Positions 1 through 5,578 of a stretch of DNA of 5,578 bases are shown here, piece by piece; positions within the stretch are counted from its first letter, which is position 1; each line of letters starts with the position of its first letter. Below the pieces are notes generated by a model that was not told the DNA's origin, searched no databases, and saw only the letters and a list, made by a program, of their open reading frames with translations. Both the position numbers and the translations under genes were made by a program. Location: assembly GCA_002315795.1 (NCBI GenBank), contig DCIF01000129.1:2300-7877 (forward strand). The letters are read 5' to 3'. This stretch comes from Bacteroidales bacterium UBA1733 (GTDB lineage Bacteria > Bacteroidota > Bacteroidia > Bacteroidales > UBA3663).

Positions 1-86
1 GAAGCAGAGTACTATCAGACCTAACATAATCTTTTGAGAAAAACAACAATCAATATCAAACATTATTTATTTAAAAAAGTTTTCGC
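1..86 (+). other. 5' leader / upstream region of the susC-like gene
   Basis: This A/T-rich stretch before the first gene has long A runs at about 37-43 and 73-78. No Shine-Dalgarno-like sequence precedes the ATG at 87, which is normal for Bacteroidota, where A-rich unstructured leaders help initiation. The nearest thing to a Bacteroides-type -7 box (TAnnTTTG) is TAATCTTTTG at 27-36, but TA and TTTG are 4 rather than 2 bases apart, and no TTTG lies at the expected -33 distance within the window. The promoter may therefore lie here or further upstream. I see no stem-loop, riboswitch or operator in it. Confidence 0.4.
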
Positions 87-3000
87 ATGAGAAACCGAAT
101 CCAGAAATGGGCTATGAAGGCTATGATGGTCTTGGCCCTGCTGCTCTTCTCGCCATTGGGGGCTTTAGCTCAGCAATTGACCGTGAAGGGTGTGGTTAAG
201 GACGAAATGGGCGAACCAATTATTGGTGCTAATGCCCGAGTAAAGGGAACAACCAACGGATCTACTACCGATCTTGATGGTAATTTCGTAATTAGCGGTG
301 TTAACCAGAACGATGTGATTGAGTTCACTTTCGTTGGTTACCTCCCACAGGAAAAGAAGGCTCAGCCACAGATGACCATCGTCTTGGTTGAGGATAACAA
401 GATGCTCGAAGACGTCGTAGTCGTTGGTTACGGTGTTCAGAAGAAGAGCGTAGTTACCGCTGCTATTGCAAAGGTTAGCTCAGAGGACCTCTCTGGTACA
501 GCTCCTGTCCGTATGGATAACGCTTTGAAGGGTCTTGCTGCTGGTGTAAACGTAACTTCTAACTCTGGTCAGCCTGGTGCTGCTTCTAAGATCCGCGTAC
601 GTGGTACCGGTACCGTCAACAACTCAGATCCTCTCTACATCGTCGATGGTATGGCTATTGAAGGAGGTTTCGACTTCCTCAATCCATCAGATATCGAGTC
701 TATTGAGGTTTTGAAGGATGCTGCATCAGGTGCTATCTATGGTGCTCGCGCTGCTAACGGTGTTATCCTCGTTACTACTAAGAAAGGTAAGAAGGGTAAG
801 GCTACCGTAAGCTACAACTTCTCACAGGGTTGGCAGACCGCATGGAAGCATCGTGACGTTCTCAACGCTCAGGAGTACATGGTTATGCGTAATGAGGGTC
901 TCGTTAACAGCGGCCAGGCTCCTCTCTACTCAGATCCTTACAATGTAACCGTCGATACAGACTGGCAGGACCTCCTCTTCAATGATAACGCTCCTGTAAC
1001 CAACCATGAGGCCACTGTCAGCGGCGCTTCAGAGAAGGTAAATTACTATCTCTCACTCGGTTACTATGATCAGGAAGGTATTGTTGGTGGTAACTACGGT
1101 CATTCAAACTATAACCGTCTTACTCTCCGTAACAACCTCAACGTAACTCTCTTCGATGAGAGCAAGGAGCGTAACTGGCTCAACAAGATGGAGGTTTCTT
1201 CAAATATGACCTACGCTCGTGTTAAGTCATCTGGTATTGACGTTAACTCACAGTGGGGCGGTCCATTGAGCTCTGCTCTTTCATTGCCACCACTCATTGC
1301 TCCATACGTTACTGGTGCTGCTGCTGAGCAGCAGATTGCTGACTACTCTGCAGCATATCCTGAGGAGTATGTGCCAATGTATGGTAACAACGGAGAATTG
1401 CTCAACATTCCTGGTGCAGGTTTCAATGAGATGGCAAACCCACTTGCTTCGTTCGCACTTCCTGCTACTAAGAACTGGAGTCATAAGTTTGTGGCTAACT
1501 GGTCGGCTACCCTTCAGTTGTGGGATGGCCTCAAGTTCCGTACCAGCTATGGTGTGGATATGAGCTTCTGGGGTAATGACTCATACCAGATCAAGCACTG
1601 GATCTCTCCAACTCGTCACGCCAGCTACTCTAAGGCTTCTGCAGAGAGCGATCGTGGTACTGTATGGCAGCTCGAGAATGTCCTGACCTATGATAAGGAC
1701 TTTGGTAAGCACACTGTGAACGTCGTACTCGGTCAGTCAGCTTTCCAGAACACTGGTTGGACTCTCGGTGCTTCACGTAATAATATCAAGGATTATAGCA
1801 AGCCATGGATCAACGCTTCTACTGGTATTGCTGCTGATGGTGACCGTGATGGTTGGGGTGGCCCTAGCGTAGCACACACCATGTCTTCGCTCTTTGCTCG
1901 TATCAGCTACAACTACGACGAGCGTTACATGCTTCAGGCAACTGTGCGTCGTGACGGTTCAAGCCGTTTCGGTCCTAATAATAAATATGGTGTATTCCCA
2001 TCAGTTTCTCTTGGTTGGAACGTGATGAACGAAGCTTTCATGGAGAGTACTCGTGAGTGGCTCAACAACTTGAAGGTTCGTTTCAGCTGGGGTAAGAATG
2101 GTAATGATAACATCGGTGACTTCCGTTACACTGTATTGACCCAGGGTGGTAACAACTACGGTTTCGGTACTACTACTATCAAGGAAAATATTTCTTCAAA
2201 GGCAAGTGGTCTTGCTAATCCTGACCTCAAGTGGGAGGAGTCTGAGCAGACTGACTTGGGTATCGATCTCGGCTTCCTCAACAATTCGTTGACGATGACC
2301 ATTGACTACTTCAGCAAGCGTACTAACGGTATGTTGAAGGAGATGAATATTCCTTCATACGTCGGTGAGTCTAAGCCTATCGGTAACGTAGGTGACATGA
2401 AGAACAGTGGTGTTGAGTTCGAGCTTGGTTATAAGTTCAATGTTTCTGATGCTACTTTTGGCATCAAGGGTAACATCTCTTATCTTAAGAATGAGCTCGT
2501 TAAGCTCGGCAATGCTGCTGGCTTCGAGATGTACGACAATGTACAGAACCTTGGCAATATCTCACGTGCTGAAGCAGGACAGCCATTCCCATACTTCTAT
2601 GGTTTGAAGACCGATGGTATCTTCCAGAATGAGGCAGAGATTGCTAACTATAAGAATGCAAGTGGTGAGCCAATTCAGCCAGATGCAAAGCCTGGTTATG
2701 TACGCTTCGTTGACGTCAATGGTGATGGTACCATCAGCGATGATGACCGCACTAAGATTGGTAAGGGTACTCCAGACTGGACCTTCGGTTTCACCTTCAA
2801 TGCGGCATGGAAAGGCATTGACTTCATGATGTTCTGGCAGGGTACACAGGGTAACGACATCTTTGATGCAAGCCGTCGTCTTGACCTCTCTGGTATCAAC
2901 CTTCCTGGTTGGATCCGTGGTCGTTGGACTGGTGAGGGTACCTCTGACAAGTATCCTATCTACATCATTGGTGATGCTACAAACTGGAAGGCTTCTGACC

Positions 3001-3251
3001 TCTATGTTCATGACGGTAGCTATATGCGTCTCAAGAACATTGAGCTTGGTTACACCATTCCTCAGAACCTCACCAAGAAGGTATTCATCAGCCGTCTCCG
3101 CGCTTACTTTGCTTGTGAGAACCTGCTGACTTTCACCAAGTATTATGGATTTGATCCTGAAATCTCTTCTTCTGCTACTTCAAGCGGTGTTGACTTCGGT
3201 GTTTATCCACAGCCACGTGTGCTCAAGGTTGGTGTTAACGTTACATTCTAA
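87..3251 (+). CDS. SusC/RagA-family TonB-dependent outer-membrane glycan transporter
   Basis: The product is an outer-membrane beta-barrel that imports oligosaccharides into the periplasm using TonB-ExbBD energy, working as a pair with the SusD-like lipoprotein encoded next. At 1054 aa it is a normal full length for SusC proteins. Visible in order: a basic n-region and hydrophobic signal peptide with likely cleavage ALA|QQ after residue 28; a carboxypeptidase-regulatory-like beta-sandwich at about 31-103 (VKGVVKDEMGEPIIGANARV, then TDLDGNF and FVGY); the SusC-type TonB box LEDVVVVGYG at 107-116; a plug domain to about 237 with DPLYIVDGM (181-189) and the family signature NPSDIESIEVLKDAASGAIY followed by GARAANGVILVTTKKG (199-234); then the barrel, ending in VLKVGVNVTF with the terminal Phe expected for BAM recognition. 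An EF-hand-like loop DVNGDGTISDDD lies at 876-887, as in many SusC proteins. The start at 87 is chosen because it gives a complete signal peptide. Three non-preferred Arg codons (AGA, CGA, CGA) all fall within the first 51 codons. The substrate is unknown; the family call is very secure. Confidence 0.97.
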   Translation: MRNRIQKWAMKAMMVLALLLFSPLGALAQQLTVKGVVKDEMGEPIIGANARVKGTTNGSTTDLDGNFVISGVNQNDVIEFTFVGYLPQEKKAQPQMTIVLVEDNKMLEDVVVVGYGVQKKSVVTAAIAKVSSEDLSGTAPVRMDNALKGLAAGVNVTSNSGQPGAASKIRVRGTGTVNNSDPLYIVDGMAIEGGFDFLNPSDIESIEVLKDAASGAIYGARAANGVILVTTKKGKKGKATVSYNFSQGWQTAWKHRDVLNAQEYMVMRNEGLVNSGQAPLYSDPYNVTVDTDWQDLLFNDNAPVTNHEATVSGASEKVNYYLSLGYYDQEGIVGGNYGHSNYNRLTLRNNLNVTLFDESKERNWLNKMEVSSNMTYARVKSSGIDVNSQWGGPLSSALSLPPLIAPYVTGAAAEQQIADYSAAYPEEYVPMYGNNGELLNIPGAGFNEMANPLASFALPATKNWSHKFVANWSATLQLWDGLKFRTSYGVDMSFWGNDSYQIKHWISPTRHASYSKASAESDRGTVWQLENVLTYDKDFGKHTVNVVLGQSAFQNTGWTLGASRNNIKDYSKPWINASTGIAADGDRDGWGGPSVAHTMSSLFARISYNYDERYMLQATVRRDGSSRFGPNNKYGVFPSVSLGWNVMNEAFMESTREWLNNLKVRFSWGKNGNDNIGDFRYTVLTQGGNNYGFGTTTIKENISSKASGLANPDLKWEESEQTDLGIDLGFLNNSLTMTIDYFSKRTNGMLKEMNIPSYVGESKPIGNVGDMKNSGVEFELGYKFNVSDATFGIKGNISYLKNELVKLGNAAGFEMYDNVQNLGNISRAEAGQPFPYFYGLKTDGIFQNEAEIANYKNASGEPIQPDAKPGYVRFVDVNGDGTISDDDRTKIGKGTPDWTFGFTFNAAWKGIDFMMFWQGTQGNDIFDASRRLDLSGINLPGWIRGRWTGEGTSDKYPIYIIGDATNWKASDLYVHDGSYMRLKNIELGYTIPQNLTKKVFISRLRAYFACENLLTFTKYYGFDPEISSSATSSGVDFGVYPQPRVLKVGVNVTF

Positions 3252-3262
3252 TAAGATACAAT
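3249..3262 (+). other. Tandem stop codons and short susC-susD junction
   Basis: The susC-like frame ends in two consecutive in-frame TAA codons (3249-3254). The susD-like ATG follows at 3263, 11 nt after the first stop. No promoter, terminator or Shine-Dalgarno sequence fits in this gap, so the two genes are almost certainly cotranscribed and possibly translationally coupled, as is usual for susCD pairs. The double stop would limit read-through into the second cistron. Confidence 0.8.
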
Positions 3263-4807
3263 ATGAAAAATCAATATATTCTGATGACAGTCGCTGCCGC
3301 AGGACTTTCTCTGACGGCCTGCTCAGACGACTTCCTTGAGGTGACCAGTCCTACTGACACCTTCATTGAGGAGTATTACACTACCAAGTCATCTATTGAT
3401 GAGGCTCTGGTAGCAGCATACGCACCTCTCCACTGGTATGACTATGGTTCAACCTCGAACTATTGCTCGCTCAACTTTATTGCTGATCTTTTGGGTGATG
3501 ATCTTTATCCAAATGGTGGTTCAAGTGAAGACCAGCCATTCATCCAGCTCCTTTTCAACTATTCTGCTACTCCACAGATCTGTGCTGCAGGTATCTGGAG
3601 TGACTCATATTCAGGTGTTAAGCGTTCAAATGACGTGCTCAAGTACCTTGATTGGGTTAAGGAAGGTGAGATGACTGATGCTGAGAAGGCTGATATCGAT
3701 GCACAGGCTCGTCTGCTTCGTGTATTCTATTATGATCAGCTCTGGAAGTTCTTTGGCAATGTGCCTTGTTACTTTACGAATCTTGATGCACCATATATCT
3801 GCGAGCAGTCAACTGCCGATCAGGTTTATACAAAGGTAATCGAGGAGTTGGAGACTATCATAGCTTCTGGTAAGCTCAAGGATTCATGGTCTGCTGAAGA
3901 GAAGGGTCGTGTAGATAAGCCAATGGCTTATATGCTCTACACTGAGATGGTTATGATCCAGAAGGATAACAGCCGTTACTCAAAGGCTCTTGGTTTCATG
4001 AAAGAGCTCATCAGCAGTGGTAAGTTTGCTCTTATGGAAGACTTCTCTGCTATCTGGGATGAGGAGAACGAGTGGTGTAAGGAGTCAATCTGGGAGATCA
4101 ACTACTACGATGACAACTCAGTACGTAGCTGGGGCAATCAGCTCGCTGCTGGAGGTTCTGTAGCTCCACGTCTCTGGGGTCCACGTTCTTTCCAGTGCAC
4201 AACTCCTACCGATCCTATGTATGCAGATGTTGATGCAGGTTGGGGCTTCGGTTCTGTTCCTACTCACACCTATCAGATGTTCGATCAGGCTGACAAGCGC
4301 TTGAAGGCTTCTATCATCGACCTCGAGGCTAACGGTACTTCTGACGATAAGGGTTGGATGTACACCGGATACCATACTTACAAGTACATCTGTAAGAAGG
4401 CTAACAACAAGGATCAGAAGGCTGATGCCGACCTTGGCTTCAACAATAACCTCCGTGTTTACCGCTACGCAGAGACTCTGCTCAATGCTGCTGAGCTCTC
4501 TCTCGCTGCTGGTTCACAGGCCGATGCTGACAAGTACCTGAATATGGTCCGTGAGCGTGCTGGTCTGCCTGCAACTACTGCTTCTCTTGACAATATCATC
4601 GATGAGCGTCGTCATGAGTTCGTAGCTGAGGGTAAGCGTTACTTCGACCTCGTACGTACTGGCAAGGCTGCTAGCGTTCTTACTCCTGCTAATGACGAAG
4701 GTGGCTATCGCACCAAGGCTTGGTCAGAGGCTGTTCGCTTCTTCCCAATTCCACAGGCTGATATTGATGCTGCTCAGGGTACTCTTACTCAGAATGGTAA
4801 CTATTAA
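3263..4807 (+). CDS. SusD/RagB-family starch-binding-like outer-membrane lipoprotein
   Basis: This is a surface lipoprotein that binds glycan and forms the lid of the SusC-like barrel encoded just upstream. At 514 aa it has the usual SusD length. A lipoprotein signal peptide ends in LTAC with the lipidated Cys at residue 20, followed by SDDFLE; acidic residues just after the Cys match the Bacteroidota surface-export signal. The N-terminal half has the helical TPR-type SusD-like fold, including the hallmark RLLRVFYYDQLWKFFGNVPC at 150-169. The C-terminal RagB/SusD domain shows NLRVYRYAETLLNAAELSLA (396-415), NMVRERAGLP (427-436), IIDERRHEFVAEGKRYFDLV (445-464), FFPIPQADIDA (493-503) and the typical TQNGNY end. 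The start at 3263 is the only one giving a complete signal peptide. The mature part carries seven cysteines besides the lipidated one (68, 107, 169, 180, 272, 312, 377), whereas I see only one in the susC-like product. Ligand-contact residues vary in this family, so the glycan cannot be named. Confidence 0.97.
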   Translation: MKNQYILMTVAAAGLSLTACSDDFLEVTSPTDTFIEEYYTTKSSIDEALVAAYAPLHWYDYGSTSNYCSLNFIADLLGDDLYPNGGSSEDQPFIQLLFNYSATPQICAAGIWSDSYSGVKRSNDVLKYLDWVKEGEMTDAEKADIDAQARLLRVFYYDQLWKFFGNVPCYFTNLDAPYICEQSTADQVYTKVIEELETIIASGKLKDSWSAEEKGRVDKPMAYMLYTEMVMIQKDNSRYSKALGFMKELISSGKFALMEDFSAIWDEENEWCKESIWEINYYDDNSVRSWGNQLAAGGSVAPRLWGPRSFQCTTPTDPMYADVDAGWGFGSVPTHTYQMFDQADKRLKASIIDLEANGTSDDKGWMYTGYHTYKYICKKANNKDQKADADLGFNNNLRVYRYAETLLNAAELSLAAGSQADADKYLNMVRERAGLPATTASLDNIIDERRHEFVAEGKRYFDLVRTGKAASVLTPANDEGGYRTKAWSEAVRFFPIPQADIDAAQGTLTQNGNY

Positions 4808-4928
4808 AATGTAAAATTATAAATGTAAAATGTAAGATTGATAGTTCCCTTAAGTATTCATGCTTCTAGAGATTTTACATTTTGCATTTAGCCAAAAGAA
4901 ATTTTACATTATACATTTTACATTTTAA
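4804..4928 (+). repeat. Intergenic A/T-rich inverted repeat with 7-bp periodicity
   Basis: This element fills nearly the whole gap between the susD-like gene and the next gene. The left arm has four heptads in phase at 4810-4837 (TGTAAAA, TTATAAA, TGTAAAA, TGTAAGA). The right arm has four reverse-complement-type heptads at 4902-4929 (TTTTACA, TTATACA, TTTTACA, TTTTAAC). A middle block at 4873-4886 holds two more (TTTTACA, TTTTGCA). The ends TTAAAATGTAAAAT (4804-4817) and ATTTTACATTTTAA (4915-4928) are perfect reverse complements over 14 bp. Allowing one bulge on each side, pairing continues as 4818-4822 with 4909-4913 and 4824-4831 with 4901-4908. The left end overlaps the susD-like stop codon TAA, and the right end stops 9 nt before the next ATG. 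It could be an mRNA structure or a dispersed miniature repeat; the sequence alone does not decide. The repeat itself is certain, its role is not. Confidence 0.85.
4820..4890 (+). promoter_or_regulatory. Candidate intercistronic RNA hairpin (inner stem of the repeat)
   Basis: In the + strand transcript, 4820-4838 can pair with 4872-4890 as an uninterrupted 19-bp helix around a 33-nt loop (4839-4871). Two of the pairs are G-U wobbles: U4826 with G4884, and G4836 with U4874. It is compatible with the 14-bp outer stem 4804-4817/4915-4928 but competes with pairing of 4824-4831 to 4901-4908, so two conformations share the outer stem. The stem is almost all A-U and no U-tract after a G/C-rich stem is present, so it does not look like a classical intrinsic terminator. 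A role in mRNA stability, processing or access to the downstream start is inference. Confidence 0.45.
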
Positions 4929-4937
4929 CTTGAAATT

Positions 4938-5578
4938 ATGAAGAATACATTCAAATATTTGCTCGGAACTCTGGCTCTGGCAGGCACCATGGTTGCTTGC
5001 TCGCCAGAAGAGTTCGACCACATGTCTGAGGCTGGCATTGTGAATGCGTCAAGCTTTGGCAGCCAGATTGAAGTAAATGTCAATCAGGAGACCAATCAGG
5101 TAAACCTTTCTCTCAAGGGAGCCAAGGAAGTATATCCAGTATGGGAGATCGATCTTGGCAAGGGTAAGAAAGATATCAGCACCAGCACCAGCTACAGCCG
5201 TATCATTACCGCTATGGGTGATTATACCGTTCGTTGCTATGTCGGTAACCGTAATGGTATCAGCTCTGACTATGTAGAGAAAACCATCCATCTTAATAAC
5301 AGCATTGTTGACTTCACGAAGTACACCACCATGCTCAGCAAGGCACCTTGGTATATTGACAATACTGCTAAGGGTCATCTTGGCTGTGGTGAGTCTGGTA
5401 CTGATGGTACCAACTGGTGGAGCGCAAATCCTGATGAGAAAGCCGCATTCGGAGTTTATGAAAACTGCCTCACTTTCACTTCGGACTATAAATATACCTT
5501 CGACCCAGGTGCAGCAGGAACTCTTTATGCTAACTGGGGTGTAACCAGCAACGATTGGCAGGCTACCTATTGGAGTGG
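4938..5578 (+). CDS. Putative surface glycan-binding lipoprotein with PKD-like domain (3' end beyond window)
   Basis: The frame is open from ATG 4938 to the window edge (213 complete codons plus two bases), so only the N-terminal part is seen. A lipoprotein signal peptide ends in AGTMVAC with the lipidated Cys at residue 21, followed by SPEEFD; the acidic residues suggest surface display. Residues about 41-120 look like a PKD/Ig-type beta-sandwich: YPVWEIDLGKG (66-76), then GDYTVRCYVGNRNG (94-107) and VEKTIHL (113-119). After it comes a region with WYIDNTAKGHLGCGESG (138-154), NWWSANPDEK (159-168), CLTFTSDYKYTFDPG (177-191) and GTLYANWG (194-201), which I recall as a conserved module of PKD-type SusE/F-position proteins in Bacteroidota PULs. 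The position directly after susCD fits an SGBP. The ATG is preceded by A/T-rich sequence without a Shine-Dalgarno. The ligand is unknown; beta-glucan is a weak guess. A surface endo-glycanase with an N-terminal binding domain cannot be excluded, since the C-terminus is missing. Confidence 0.8.
   Translation, partial: MKNTFKYLLGTLALAGTMVACSPEEFDHMSEAGIVNASSFGSQIEVNVNQETNQVNLSLKGAKEVYPVWEIDLGKGKKDISTSTSYSRIITAMGDYTVRCYVGNRNGISSDYVEKTIHLNNSIVDFTKYTTMLSKAPWYIDNTAKGHLGCGESGTDGTNWWSANPDEKAAFGVYENCLTFTSDYKYTFDPGAAGTLYANWGVTSNDWQATYWS

Noticed and set aside
1..24. Possible C-terminal tail of an upstream gene (frame 1 reads EAEYYQT then TAA at 22-24)
   Set aside because: Only seven codons are visible and other frames are equally open at the edge, so it cannot be supported.
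27..36. Bacteroides-type -7 promoter box (TAATCTTTTG)
   Set aside because: The TA to TTTG spacing is 4 instead of 2 and no TTTG is present at the -33 distance in the window; mentioned in the leader entry but not called as a promoter.
1297..1563. Second + strand frame of 88 codons inside the susC-like gene
   Set aside because: It is Leu/Ser-rich out-of-frame translation of the barrel region with no start context and no domain.
2562..3011. Minus-strand open frame of 149 codons
   Set aside because: It lies wholly antisense to the conserved C-terminal barrel of the susC-like gene; its translation shows no recognisable domain and no signal, so it is a by-product of codon bias on the sense strand.
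4804..4928. Intrinsic transcription terminator
   Set aside because: The stems are almost entirely A/T and no U-tract follows a G/C-rich hairpin; bidirectional or partial termination cannot be ruled out but is not supported.
4810..4929. CRISPR-like array
   Set aside because: The repeat unit is only 7 bp, units are directly adjacent, there are no unique spacers, and half of them are inverted.
5049..5378. Minus-strand open frame of 109 codons
   Set aside because: It is antisense to the third lipoprotein gene, whose + frame is open with a clear signal peptide and PKD-like domain; no independent support for the minus frame.

Overview
The window reads as the start of a polysaccharide utilisation locus (PUL) of a Bacteroidota bacterium, most likely a gut or rumen Prevotella/Segatella-type organism. 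This rests on an adjacent SusC-like TonB-dependent receptor and SusD-like lipoprotein, lipoprotein signals followed by acidic residues (the Bacteroidota surface-export style), A/T-rich translation starts with no Shine-Dalgarno sequence, and strong use of CGT/CGC, GGT and AAG codons. Genus is inference; phylum is close to certain.

Layout, all on the + strand. Positions 1-86 are an A/T-rich leader with no convincing promoter. Positions 87-3251 hold a complete SusC/RagA-family outer-membrane transporter (1054 aa: signal peptide, carboxypeptidase-regulatory-like domain, TonB box, plug, beta-barrel). After a double stop and an 11-nt gap comes a complete SusD/RagB-family glycan-binding lipoprotein (514 aa, 3263-4807). 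Then comes a 130-bp intergenic stretch almost filled by an inverted, 7-bp-periodic A/T-rich repeat built on TGTAAAA / TTTTACA. At 4938 a third gene begins, a lipoprotein with a PKD-like domain that runs off the window edge. It looks like a SusE/SusF-position surface glycan-binding protein (SGBP).

How they work together: the SusD-like lipoprotein caps the SusC-like barrel at the cell surface, the third lipoprotein adds glycan capture, and oligosaccharides are imported using TonB energy. The glycan cannot be read from this window because no glycoside hydrolase or regulator is included. The third gene recalls PKD-type SGBPs of beta-glucan-type PULs, but only weakly and from memory.

The genes themselves are ordinary for the phylum. 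The most notable non-coding signal is the repeat between the susD-like gene and the third gene. In the + strand RNA it can form a 14-bp perfect outer stem that includes the susD stop codon and ends 9 nt before the next start codon, plus a 19-bp inner helix that relies on two G-U wobbles. It could be an RNA element that sets SusCD:SGBP stoichiometry, or a dispersed miniature repeat. I see no clear evidence of an undescribed multi-gene system.
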